Shown here piece by piece: positions 17,670 to 25,487 of a stretch of 64,000 nt of DNA. How positions within the stretch are numbered: position 1 is the first letter of the stretch; each line of letters opens with the position of its first letter. A program made the translations under genes and the position numbers. Source of the stretch: an uncultured Pelagibacteraceae bacterium (GTDB lineage: Bacteria > Pseudomonadota > Alphaproteobacteria > Pelagibacterales > Pelagibacteraceae); NCBI GenBank assembly GCA_902633185.1, contig CACPFN010000003.1:50385-114384 (forward strand), given 5' to 3'. The notes below the pieces were generated by a model. That model was not told the origin of the DNA and did no database searches. It saw nothing but the letters and a program-made list of their open reading frames with translations.

Positions 17670-18450
17670 AATTATTCCTAATAAAAAAAATATAGGTGCA
17701 GAATTAGTCTGTGATTTAAATAAAATTAATAATTCTAAATTAAAAAAAATTAAATCTGCCTTATCGAAATATGGGATGATTTATTTTAGAAACCAAAAAT
17801 TAAGTTCTGATCATTATGTAAAATTTGCAAAAAAATTTGGAAAACTTGCAAATTATCCAAGACTTAAAGGATTGAATAAAAAATATCCTCAAATAACTGT
17901 TGTTCAAAGAAAATCTACAGATAAAGGCCCAAGTTTTGGTGAGCAATTTCATACTGATTCAATTTATACCAAAAAACCACCTAGATTTACTATGTTACTA
18001 TCTAAATTAGTTCCAAAAAAAGGTCAGGCAAACACAGATTTTTGTTCCCAATATTTAGCTTATGAGAAATTACCAGCAAACTTTAAAAGAAAGTTTAAAA
18101 ACGAAAAATGTATATTTTCTTCTGAAGGACCCATTTCTGTAACAAGATTAGAAAGAGAGAAAGAAAAGGGGAAAAAAGCCAAAGAACTTATTTCAAAGCA
18201 TAAATTAATAAGAAAAATAAATAGTAAATATACTTTATACTGTAGTCCTGGACACTTTATTCGTTTTAGTAACAGCAAAATTGATAAAAAATTAAAAACT
18301 TATTTATTTAAACACCAATTAAAAAAAAGTTTTCAATATTCTTTAGAATGGGAAAAGAACCAATTAGCCATTTGGGATAACAGATCTATGCTACATCAAG
18401 CAACGGCCTTTAAAGGTAATAGAATTATGCATAGAATTACTGTCCAATAA
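17662..18450 (+). CDS. TauD/TfdA family Fe(II)/2-oxoglutarate dioxygenase
   Basis: A 262-residue non-heme iron dioxygenase. The iron-binding HxD is in GEQFHTDSIY, the distal histidine in RSMLHQATAF, and the 2-oxoglutarate arginine in MHRITVQ at the extreme C-terminus. The family hydroxylates sulfonates, aryloxyacids or betaines; no specific substrate is readable here. It overlaps the hydrolase gene by 8 bp and the AEC carrier by 1 bp, so the three are probably one operon handling an imported or exported small acid (inference). Confidence 0.88.
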   Translation: MLKIIPNKKNIGAELVCDLNKINNSKLKKIKSALSKYGMIYFRNQKLSSDHYVKFAKKFGKLANYPRLKGLNKKYPQITVVQRKSTDKGPSFGEQFHTDSIYTKKPPRFTMLLSKLVPKKGQANTDFCSQYLAYEKLPANFKRKFKNEKCIFSSEGPISVTRLEREKEKGKKAKELISKHKLIRKINSKYTLYCSPGHFIRFSNSKIDKKLKTYLFKHQLKKSFQYSLEWEKNQLAIWDNRSMLHQATAFKGNRIMHRITVQ

Positions 18451-19373
18451 TGTTTCAGGTATTTCTAGGATTAACACCATTTATAGGCATTACGCTTATA
18501 GGTTATCTTTTAGGATATATTAAAATATTTGATTTACAAAAGGCTAGAATATTTAATTTATTTTCATTTTATATAGCGGTACCAGCTTTAATCATAAAAC
18601 TAGTTGCACAAAGTGATGTTGGGGAAATAGATGTGTCTCAAATTTCATCATATTTTTTAATGCAATTAACGAGTGGAATATTTGCTTTTTTATTAACTAA
18701 AAATACTTTCAAAAGATCAATTCAAGAGTCAATTATTTGGGCTTTAACAGTTGCTTTATCTAATCACGTAATATTAGTTTTACCTATTGCAGAAATTTTC
18801 TTTGCAGGGAGTACGATAACTCAAATATCAGGTATTATTTTAATGGATAGTGTAGTTTTAATATCCATAGTTAGTTTCTTTTTAGAACTTACTGTAAAAA
18901 AGAGAATCAAATTATTTCAGTTTTTAAGAAATTTAATATTAAATCCGATGATATTAGCAATATTAATTGGATTGATTATAAGAATTTCAAAGATCAATAT
19001 AGACGACACTCCATTTGAGTATATTCTCCAAAGACTTGCAGCATGTGTGATGCCAGTTGGGTTATTTGCAATTGGTATTATTCTATCTTTTTACTCAAAA
19101 AAAGTTTTCAATAAATTAACAATTACTATTTCAATATTAAAACTTATTATATCACCACTGATTTTGCTAATTTTAGGGTACACATTTTTTAGCTTATCAA
19201 ATCCAATCAATTTTGCCGGAGCTTTGTTGGTTAGTGTTGGTCCTTGTGGAGCTACCTCAATTGTTATGTGTTCTGCGTATAATGTAAGTCCAGAAAATAT
19301 TATTAAGGCAATATTTATTTCAACATTTGCTTCAATATTTACCTTTTTATTTACAATAAATTTATTAAATTAA
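18450..19373 (+). CDS. AEC family transporter (auxin efflux carrier-like)
   Basis: A 307-residue inner-membrane protein with about ten hydrophobic helices, of the Mem_trans/AEC family. The N-terminal GYLLGYIKIFDLQKAR and the C-terminal VSVGPCGATSIVMCSAYNVSPE, which is where AEC proteins carry a conserved crossover helix, support the call. Members move organic anions such as malate, malonate or amino-acid-like solutes. It begins on the stop codon of the dioxygenase gene (TAATG) and so ends a tightly packed hydrolase-dioxygenase-carrier set. Confidence 0.85.
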   Translation: MFQVFLGLTPFIGITLIGYLLGYIKIFDLQKARIFNLFSFYIAVPALIIKLVAQSDVGEIDVSQISSYFLMQLTSGIFAFLLTKNTFKRSIQESIIWALTVALSNHVILVLPIAEIFFAGSTITQISGIILMDSVVLISIVSFFLELTVKKRIKLFQFLRNLILNPMILAILIGLIIRISKINIDDTPFEYILQRLAACVMPVGLFAIGIILSFYSKKVFNKLTITISILKLIISPLILLILGYTFFSLSNPINFAGALLVSVGPCGATSIVMCSAYNVSPENIIKAIFISTFASIFTFLFTINLLN

Positions 19374-19377
19374 AATT

Positions 19378-19827
19378 ATGTTTAAAAAAATATTTAGTGT
19401 TGTTTTTATTTTTCTTTTTTTGTCATCTATTTCGATAGCTAAAGATAAAATAGATGAAACAATTGATAAAACAACTGACTTTTTAAAATCTATAACTAAG
19501 AAAAGTTTAAGTAAATCTCAAACGGCAGAATTTTTAAATAATTATGCAATAACTTTGGAAGATGAGAGAAATCAAGGTGTTGTAACTTATATATTTGATG
19601 AAAAAAATTACAAAAGATACCAAGATGGAAATATCATTTCAGAAGATGGATGGAGATTCACAAACTTAGGTAAATTAAGAGTTTTTTCGGGTGATATTAA
19701 ATTAACTTGGAAATTTAAACTTGATAAGCAAAACGTAATAGTAATCAAAACTAAATTCCAACCACTTGGAAAAGAATATCCTTTTACTTATCAATTAAAA
19801 GATAAGTTTTTTGAACAAATAAATTAA
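19378..19827 (+). CDS. Hypothetical secreted protein
   Basis: A 149-residue protein with a clear N-terminal signal peptide (about 1-21, ending SSISIA). The mature part has a charged helix (KDKIDETIDKTTDFLKS) and then a mixed beta-rich region with several aromatic residues. I do not recognise a family. It starts 4 bp after the AEC carrier stop and its own stop abuts the next small gene, so co-transcription is likely. A periplasmic location is inferred from the signal peptide. Confidence 0.7.
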   Translation: MFKKIFSVVFIFLFLSSISIAKDKIDETIDKTTDFLKSITKKSLSKSQTAEFLNNYAITLEDERNQGVVTYIFDEKNYKRYQDGNIISEDGWRFTNLGKLRVFSGDIKLTWKFKLDKQNVIVIKTKFQPLGKEYPFTYQLKDKFFEQIN

Positions 19828-19941
19828 ATGTCAAAAAGATATAGTGGAAAATCATTTAAAGACTCTAGTGTAATGAAAAAAGCTAAACTTTCTCTTAAGG
19901 AAAAAAGAAAAGTTAAAAAAGATAAGAAAAAGATTAAGTAA
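19828..19941 (+). CDS. Small highly basic protein (37 aa)
   Basis: The ATG directly follows the preceding stop, and 37 codons end at TAA 19939-19941. The product begins MSKRYSGKSFKDSSVMKK and is nearly half lysine or arginine, with no hydrophobic segment. Such a charge suggests nucleic-acid or ribosome binding, which is inference. The zero-gap coupling to the upstream gene supports expression. I cannot assign a family with certainty. Confidence 0.55.
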   Translation: MSKRYSGKSFKDSSVMKKAKLSLKEKRKVKKDKKKIK

Positions 19942-19967
19942 AATCTTGTTTTCATCAAAAAATAAAA
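19942..19967 (+). repeat. 26-bp direct repeat, copy 1
   Basis: AATCTTGTTTTCATCAAAAA followed by ATAAAA lies immediately before the unknown 290-residue gene. Copy 2 at 20913-20938 differs at one base and lies after that gene, overlapping the tRNA promoter. Confidence 0.75.
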
Positions 19968-19968
19968 A

Positions 19969-20841
19969 ATGACAAAAAAACAAAAATTAATTTCTAATGT
20001 TTTATTATTGTTTATTATTTTAATTACAATTTATAGAGTAGTTATTATAAAGCAAAAAACTGAAGATCACACCATTGAGTATAAACCAAATACTAATATT
20101 AAAGAATTTAAGGAAAAGAGGTTGAGTGAACTTGATGAAAGGACGATAGTAAAAATAAAAAAAGATGAAGCTCTTTTAAAATTGGCTATAGAAAAGGTTC
20201 ACCCTAATGAATTATACGTTATAAATGAAACTGAATTAAAAACTCTTAAATTTAATAGTGGACAAACTCCTAAATTAGAACAAATTGTAAATGAATATAA
20301 TTATTTAATTCAAAAAAAAGGTTTGCAATTTGAATTTCAAATAGAAAGTAAACCAAAAAAAAATCCCAGTGAAATAAAAAGAAATAAAAAAACTAATGAT
20401 TTTATTGAAGCTAATAGACACGCTTTTGATAGATTTGAAAACGAAGACGATAAAATATGTGTAGCAAATTCTCTTATAGAAATTTTAAATAAAGATGCCT
20501 TAGATTATATGCTGATACCAGGGTATCCTAAAATGAAATATAATATTGATTATATTGTGTCGGATATTATTGAAAATCATTATAATAAATTAATAGACTT
20601 AGATTATAGTAAAGCTGATATTGAAGTATTAACAACAACACCACTCATTTTACATAGCTCTCAGATTGAAAAACTTAAAAAAGATTTTAATAACATATTT
20701 ATGAAATTTGGAAATTATGACCTTAATTTTGACTATGAATACCTGTTAAGAGTTATACCAAAAATTAATATGCATGAAGCATATGCTTTTGAGGTATGTA
20801 ATGTAATGAACGTTCCAATGTCAGCGGTTCAAGAGCGTTAA
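19969..20841 (+). CDS. Hypothetical membrane-anchored protein
   Basis: A 290-residue protein with a single N-terminal hydrophobic helix (about 8-27, NVLLLFIILITIYRVVIIK) that would anchor it in the inner membrane, and a large charged remainder with predicted helical character. Two cysteines are widely spaced, and no catalytic motif is visible. I recognise no family. It lies between two copies of a 26-bp direct repeat and just before a tRNA gene, which suggests an inserted accessory gene. Codon use is strongly AT-biased like its neighbours. Confidence 0.65.
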   Translation: MTKKQKLISNVLLLFIILITIYRVVIIKQKTEDHTIEYKPNTNIKEFKEKRLSELDERTIVKIKKDEALLKLAIEKVHPNELYVINETELKTLKFNSGQTPKLEQIVNEYNYLIQKKGLQFEFQIESKPKKNPSEIKRNKKTNDFIEANRHAFDRFENEDDKICVANSLIEILNKDALDYMLIPGYPKMKYNIDYIVSDIIENHYNKLIDLDYSKADIEVLTTTPLILHSSQIEKLKKDFNNIFMKFGNYDLNFDYEYLLRVIPKINMHEAYAFEVCNVMNVPMSAVQER

Positions 20842-20874
20842 TACACAATCATTATTTGTAATTAATAAAATATT

Positions 20875-20901
20875 GATCACAAATAGATCACACCCAGATC
20901 A
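20875..20901 (+). promoter_or_regulatory. Three GATCA sites spaced exactly 11 bp apart
   Basis: GATCA occurs at 20875, 20886 and 20897, one helical turn apart, ending 16 bp before the predicted -35 of the tRNA promoter. The phasing places all three on one face of the DNA, as expected for an upstream activator site, but no known factor is assigned. Confidence 0.35.
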
Positions 20902-20912
20902 GAAATTACATG

Positions 20913-20938
20913 AATCTTGTTTGCATCAAAAAATAAAA
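20913..20938 (+). repeat. 26-bp direct repeat, copy 2
   Basis: It matches copy 1 (19942-19967) at 25 of 26 positions; the difference is G at 20923 against T. This copy carries the TTGTTT used as the -35 of the tRNA promoter. Confidence 0.75.
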
Positions 20939-20945
20939 GTAGTAT
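20917..20945 (+). promoter_or_regulatory. Candidate promoter of tRNA-Met
   Basis: TTGTTT (20917-20922), 17-bp spacer, TAGTAT (20940-20945). Initiation near 20952 would give a leader of about 12 nt before the tRNA at 20964. Confidence 0.5.
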
Positions 20946-20963
20946 AAACCAACAATTATTTAC

Positions 20964-21040
20964 GGCGGGGTAGCTCAGTTGGTTAGAGCGCGGGACTCAT
21001 AAGCCCGAGGTCAGTGGTTCGATCCCACTTCCCGCTACCA
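20964..21040 (+). tRNA. tRNA-Met (anticodon CAT)
   Basis: A 77-nt cloverleaf with encoded CCA. The acceptor GGCGGGG pairs with TCCCGCT with G-U pairs at both ends, the D arm is TAGCTCAGTTGGTTAGAGC, the anticodon loop is CTCATAA, and the T loop is TTCGATC. Anticodon stem CGGGA/GCCCG has four pairs plus an A-G apposition at 31-39. The G1-U72 acceptor end and the elongator-like D arm argue against the initiator. A lysidine-modified tRNA-Ile with CAT anticodon cannot be excluded. The GT2 gene starts 19 bp downstream with no terminator between. Confidence 0.92.
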
Positions 21041-21059
21041 ATATATTATATAAGGTATT

Positions 21060-21911
21060 ATGTTGTACCAAGATATTACAGTCGTTATCGCATCATTTTA
21101 TAGTAGCGAGAAAATGTTTAGATGCATAGAATCTATTGATCACAATATAAAAATAATTATCATTGAGAACTCAAATGATTATATTTTGAAAGATCAAATT
21201 ATATCTAAATTTAATAATGTCGAAGTCATTCTATCTGAGCAAAATTTAGGTTATGGATGTGCAAATAATTTAGGTTTGTCGAAAGTGAAAACTAATTATG
21301 CTTTAATAATAAACCCTGATGTTGTTTTAAAAGAGGGTGCAATAAAAAATTTTTTTTTAACTATAAAAAAAATCCCAAATTTTGGAATTATTGCACCAGT
21401 TTCTAAGAATGAAAAGTATCAAAACTTTAATTTAGGTTTAGATAATGACTTGAAAGAAGTTGAAAATGTGAAGGGTTTTGCAATGTTTTTTAATATGAAA
21501 AATTTTAAAGATCTAGAATTTTTCGATAGTAATTTTTTTCTATATTTTGAGGAAATCGACTTATGTAAAAGGTTGAGATCAAAAAATATAAAAATATATA
21601 TAGATCCGTCGATCAAGGTAGATCATTTAGGTGGTTCTTCACATAATCAAATAATTAATATTCAAATGGAGTTGTCTAGAAACTGGCATTGGATGTGGTC
21701 TACATTTTATTTTTATAAAAAGCATTATGGTTATACTTCAGCACTTTTTAAAATTTTGCCAAAATTATTTTCATCTATAATCAAATTTATATTTTATTTA
21801 ATTATATTTAATAGACTTAAAAAAAATATTTACAAATATAGGCTCCTAGGCATTATTAATTCCATGTTATTAAAAAAGTCATCATATAGGCCAAATATTC
21901 AAGGCTCTTGA
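21060..21911 (+). CDS. Glycosyltransferase family 2 protein
   Basis: A 283-residue GT-A fold transferase, rhamnosyltransferase-like. The N-terminus has the nucleotide-sugar site ITVVIASFYSSEKMFRCI and SEQNLGYGCANNLG. The metal-binding DXD-like motif is NPDVV, and the acceptor region FLYFEEIDLCKRLR is well conserved. A hydrophobic C-terminal stretch (about 235-255) may attach it to the membrane. With the following SDR epimerase it probably acts on a surface polysaccharide. It begins 19 bp after the tRNA 3' end, so its mRNA may be released by tRNA 3' processing. Confidence 0.88.
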   Translation: MLYQDITVVIASFYSSEKMFRCIESIDHNIKIIIIENSNDYILKDQIISKFNNVEVILSEQNLGYGCANNLGLSKVKTNYALIINPDVVLKEGAIKNFFLTIKKIPNFGIIAPVSKNEKYQNFNLGLDNDLKEVENVKGFAMFFNMKNFKDLEFFDSNFFLYFEEIDLCKRLRSKNIKIYIDPSIKVDHLGGSSHNQIINIQMELSRNWHWMWSTFYFYKKHYGYTSALFKILPKLFSSIIKFIFYLIIFNRLKKNIYKYRLLGIINSMLLKKSSYRPNIQGS

Positions 21912-21943
21912 TTTTAGAGAAAACAGTAGATAATTGATCTTAA

Positions 21944-22960
21944 ATGATAAAAAAAAAATATAAAATTCTAATTACGGGCGTTGCAGGTTTTTTAGGATCT
22001 CATTTAGCAGAAAAATTATTAAAACTTGGTCATCATATTGTAGGAATAGATAACATGATAGGAGGATATGAAGACAATGTATTAAAAGAAATTGAGTTTT
22101 ATAAAGTTGATTGTTGTGATTTTAAAAAAATAAAAAGCATAATGAAAAATGTTGAAATCGTTTATCATTGTGCAGCAACTGCTCATGAAGGTTTATCAGT
22201 ATTTTCACCTTTTGAGATTTCCAAAAATAATTATCTAGCCTCTGTTTCAATATTTTCTGCAGCAATAAATGAAAAAGTAAAAAGAATAATTTTTTGTTCA
22301 TCAATGGCACGATATGGAGATCAAAAAACACCTTTCAATGAAAACATGAAAACAAAACCTGTAGATCCTTATGCAATATCAAAAGTTGCAGCTGAAGAAG
22401 TCTTAAAAAATCTTTGTGATTTAAACAACATAGAGTGGGTAATTGCGGTTCCACATAATATAATCGGACCTAGACAAATTTATGATGATCCATACAGGAA
22501 TGTAATTTCCATATTTTTAAATAGAATGCTTCAAGGTAAAGCCCCAATAATTTATGGAGATGGTGAACAAAAAAGATGCTTTTCTTATATTGATGATTGT
22601 CTTGATTGTATGATACCTATGTTAGATCAACAAAATTTAAACAAACAAATTATAAATATTGGGCCAGATGAGGAGTTTGTTACTATTAATGAGGTAGTAG
22701 AAATCTGCTCAAATATAACTGGATCAAATCTTGATCCAATTTATAAGAAAGATAGACCAAGAGAAGTTAAACATGCAACTTGCTCCTCAAATAAAGCTAG
22801 GAAGATTTTAAATTATAAAACAAAGACTAATCTAAAAGAAGGAATTTTAAGAACCTACGATTATATAAAAAAAAGAGGCGTTCGTGAATTTGATTACAGG
22901 TTAGAAATTGAAATAGATAATAATTTAACTCCAGATACCTGGAAAAAAAAAGAAATTTAG
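21944..22960 (+). CDS. NAD-dependent epimerase/dehydratase (extended SDR, sugar nucleotide)
   Basis: A 338-residue extended short-chain dehydrogenase acting on nucleotide sugars. Cofactor motif GVAGFLGSH is at about 12-20, the catalytic serine is in CSSMARYG, the YxxxK pair in PYAISKVAAEE, and the substrate-loop segments are PHNIIGPRQ and YGDGEQKRCFSYIDD. Closest in style to UDP-glucose/UDP-GlcNAc 4-epimerases; the exact sugar is not readable. It lies 32 bp after the GT2 gene. The AT-rich region after its stop (about 22943-22978) can form only a weak A/T hairpin. Confidence 0.88.
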   Translation: MIKKKYKILITGVAGFLGSHLAEKLLKLGHHIVGIDNMIGGYEDNVLKEIEFYKVDCCDFKKIKSIMKNVEIVYHCAATAHEGLSVFSPFEISKNNYLASVSIFSAAINEKVKRIIFCSSMARYGDQKTPFNENMKTKPVDPYAISKVAAEEVLKNLCDLNNIEWVIAVPHNIIGPRQIYDDPYRNVISIFLNRMLQGKAPIIYGDGEQKRCFSYIDDCLDCMIPMLDQQNLNKQIINIGPDEEFVTINEVVEICSNITGSNLDPIYKKDRPREVKHATCSSNKARKILNYKTKTNLKEGILRTYDYIKKRGVREFDYRLEIEIDNNLTPDTWKKKEI

Positions 22961-22982
22961 TTTTAATTTTTTTTCTTTACTC

Positions 22983-23510
22983 TCAATGCCCTGGAAAATC
23001 TAAAAGATTTTCTACGATATATCCCTTTTTAACTAAATTATCTGTACCACCTAAGTCAAAAAGATTTATTACAAATATAAAGCCAGCAACTTTACTTTTT
23101 GATATTTCTATTAATTTAGCAGCTGCTTCAGCTGTACCGCCAGTAGCAATTAAATCATCTATTATTAAGACTTTGTCACCCTCATCGAATGAATCTTTGT
23201 GAACTTCTATTGTAGCTTTTCCATATTCAAGTTCAAAGTCTACCGAATGAACTTCTGCAGGAAGTTTATTTTTTTTTCTTAGCATTATAAATGGTTTACC
23301 TAAAATATATGAAATAGCTGATGCAAAAACAAATCCTCTAGACTCTACAGCTCCAATTTTATTAAATTGGAATTTTTTTGATCTTTCAACAATTTGGTTT
23401 ATACATTCCTTGAATGCTTTTTCATTTTTAATAAGTGTTGTTATATCTCTGAAAAGAATTCCCTTTTTAGGATAGTCTTGAATTGATCTAATATGTTCTT
23501 TTAAATCCAT
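22983..23510 (-). CDS. apt: Adenine phosphoribosyltransferase
   Basis: Salvages adenine to AMP using PRPP; 175 residues, normal for the family. Marks are MDLKEHIRSIQDYPKKGILF at the N-terminus, the RDITTLI segment, GAVESRGFVFASAI, and the PRPP-binding loop VLIIDDLIATGGTAEAA. The start is at 23510; the open frame extends upstream to 23666 but through the mtnP coding region. Divergent from mtnP with 28 bp between starts. Because MtnP releases adenine, the pair completes adenine recovery from methylthioadenosine. Confidence 0.96.
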   Translation of the reverse strand: MDLKEHIRSIQDYPKKGILFRDITTLIKNEKAFKECINQIVERSKKFQFNKIGAVESRGFVFASAISYILGKPFIMLRKKNKLPAEVHSVDFELEYGKATIEVHKDSFDEGDKVLIIDDLIATGGTAEAAAKLIEISKSKVAGFIFVINLFDLGGTDNLVKKGYIVENLLDFPGH

Positions 23511-23538
23511 AAAACTTAAATATAATCTTAAAAGTATT

Positions 23539-24408
23539 ATGGCAAATAATAAATTAGCAATTATTGGTGGAAGTGGCCTATATGATGTCGAAGAGTTTAA
23601 AGATAGAGAAACACTAGATTTAAATACTCCATGGGGAAAACCTTCAGATTTAATATTAAAGGCCAAATATAATAATAAAGAAATTTATTTTCTACCAAGA
23701 CATGGAAAAGGTCATTTTATTTCTCCATCAAAAATAAATTTTAGAGCAAATATTGATGCTCTTAAACAACTTGGTATTACTGATATAGTTTCTGTCTCAG
23801 CTGTGGGATCTTTAAAGGAAGATTTACCTCCAGGTAAATTTGTTATCGTTGATCAGTTCATTGATAGAACTTTTGCAAGAAATAAAACCTTTTTTGATGA
23901 TGAGATTGTTGCTCATGTATCAATGGCACATCCAACCTCAAGTGGGCTGATGAACGCTTGTGAAGATGCTATTAAAAAAGAAAATATCTCTTATCAAAGA
24001 GGCGGAACTTACGTTGTAATGGAAGGACCGCAATTTTCAACATTAGCTGAGTCAAATTTATATAGATTATGGAAAGCGGATGTTATTGGAATGACAAATA
24101 TGCCAGAAGCTAAGTTAGCAAGAGAAGCGGAAATTAGATATGCTTCAGTTTCTATGGTAACAGACTATGATTGTTGGCATCCAGATCATCAAAATGTTGA
24201 TGTTCAACAGGTTATAAAAGTGCTTTTAGATAATGCAGCAAAAGCTAAAAATATGATTAAAAATTTGATAGAGAACTTTGAAAATAATATTGATCCCAAT
24301 GATCCAACTAATAATTGTTTAGATGTAGCAATAATTACAGCTCCAGAAAAAAGAACTCAAAAAACTAAAGATAAATTAAAAACAATTGCAGGAAGAGTTC
24401 TTAATTAA
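23539..24408 (+). CDS. mtnP: S-methyl-5'-thioadenosine phosphorylase
   Basis: Cleaves methylthioadenosine with phosphate into adenine and methylthioribose-1-phosphate; 289 residues. Recognisable motifs are IIGGSGLYDVEEF, PRHGKGHFISPSKINFRANI, VMEGPQFSTLAES, GMTNMPEAKLAREAEI and VTDYDCWH, all typical of the MTAP branch of purine phosphorylases. A TATAAT at 23521-23526 lies 12 bp before the ATG and would give a very short leader. Overlaps mtnA by 1 bp. Its substrate is a product of the SpeD-SpeE protein at 26116. Confidence 0.96.
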   Translation: MANNKLAIIGGSGLYDVEEFKDRETLDLNTPWGKPSDLILKAKYNNKEIYFLPRHGKGHFISPSKINFRANIDALKQLGITDIVSVSAVGSLKEDLPPGKFVIVDQFIDRTFARNKTFFDDEIVAHVSMAHPTSSGLMNACEDAIKKENISYQRGGTYVVMEGPQFSTLAESNLYRLWKADVIGMTNMPEAKLAREAEIRYASVSMVTDYDCWHPDHQNVDVQQVIKVLLDNAAKAKNMIKNLIENFENNIDPNDPTNNCLDVAIITAPEKRTQKTKDKLKTIAGRVLN

Positions 24409-25487
24409 TGAAAATTAATGGTGTTAAATATAAAACAATTTGGTTCGATGAAGAAAAAGAAGTTGCAAAAATTATAGATCAGACAAAGCTGCCACATAAA
24501 TTTGTAATAAAAGAATTAAGCTCAGTTAAAGATGCAATAAATGCTATCAAAACAATGGAAGTGAGAGGTGCTCCATTAATTGGGGGCACAGCTGCATTTG
24601 GATTAGTTTTAGCTATAAAAGAAAATAATAGTTTAGATTTTATAAAAAAAAGTTCTGGAGAGTTAGTTGCATCGAGGCCTACGGCTATAAATCTTCAGTG
24701 GGCAGTTCATAGAATGAATAACAAATTATCATTTGTTGAACCTGGAAATTTATTTAATGTTGCACTCAATGAAGCTAAAGAAATTTGTAAAGAAGATGAG
24801 GCATTTTGTGAAAGTATTGGTAAAAATGGATTAAATATTATTGAGGATATATATAATAAAAAGAAAGATACTGTAAATATTCTCACACATTGTAATGCAG
24901 GTTGGTTAGCTACAATAGATTGGGGAACAGCAACTTCTCCTATTTATCATGCACATAAAAAAGGAATACCAATACATGTTTGGGTAGATGAAACTAGACC
25001 AAGAAATCAAGGAGCAAACCTTACATCATATGAACTTAATGAAGAAGAAATTCCGAATACAATTATAGCAGATAATACAGGTGGAATACTAATGCAAAGA
25101 GGACAGGTTGATATGTGTATTGTTGGAACAGATAGAACATTATCTAACGGAGATGTGTGCAATAAAATTGGTACATATTTAAAAGCTCTTGCAGCTCATG
25201 ATAATAAGGTTCCTTTTTATGTTGCTTTACCAAGTTCAACGATAGATTGGAATTTAAAAAACCCCAAAGATATTCCAATAGAAGAAAGAGATCCAAAAGA
25301 ACTTTCTCATGTGGATGGAATTAACAAAGATAATAAAGTTGATAAAGTTTTAATTTATCCAGAGAAAAGTAAATCATTAAATTTGGCTTTTGATGTAACT
25401 CCAGCTAAATATGTTACAGCATTAATAACAGAAAAAGGAATATGCGAAGCCTCTACTGAAGGTTTAAATGGTCTCTTCAAAAACTAA
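24408..25487 (+). CDS. mtnA: Methylthioribose-1-phosphate isomerase
   Basis: Isomerises methylthioribose-1-phosphate to methylthioribulose-1-phosphate; 359 residues. The family signature includes VRGAPLIGGTAAFG (about 52-65), the catalytic cysteine C162 in THCNAGWLAT, and the catalytic aspartate D222 in IIADNTGG, followed by GTDRTLSNGDVCNKIGTY. The 3' end overlaps the class II aldolase by 20 bp. No MtnK gene is needed because MtnP supplies the phosphorylated substrate. Confidence 0.96.
   Translation: MKINGVKYKTIWFDEEKEVAKIIDQTKLPHKFVIKELSSVKDAINAIKTMEVRGAPLIGGTAAFGLVLAIKENNSLDFIKKSSGELVASRPTAINLQWAVHRMNNKLSFVEPGNLFNVALNEAKEICKEDEAFCESIGKNGLNIIEDIYNKKKDTVNILTHCNAGWLATIDWGTATSPIYHAHKKGIPIHVWVDETRPRNQGANLTSYELNEEEIPNTIIADNTGGILMQRGQVDMCIVGTDRTLSNGDVCNKIGTYLKALAAHDNKVPFYVALPSSTIDWNLKNPKDIPIEERDPKELSHVDGINKDNKVDKVLIYPEKSKSLNLAFDVTPAKYVTALITEKGICEASTEGLNGLFKN

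Noticed and set aside
20842..20963. Replication origin or DnaA-box cluster suggested by repeated GATCA
   Set aside because: The repeats do not match DnaA boxes (TTATNCACA), there is no AT-unwinding array, and no dnaA/dnaN-type genes are near.
19969..22960. Integrated mobile element at the tRNA
   Set aside because: No integrase, transposase or phage gene is present and the 26-bp repeat does not include the tRNA 3' end; only a possible single-gene insertion is supported.
22943..22978. A/T hairpin as terminator between the epimerase and apt
   Set aside because: The pairing is only poly-A with poly-T, expected by chance in such AT-rich DNA; too weak to list.
23511..23666. Upstream extension of apt by 52 codons
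   Set aside because: The extension is antisense to mtnP coding sequence and Apt proteins start at the MDLKEHI-type residue used here.
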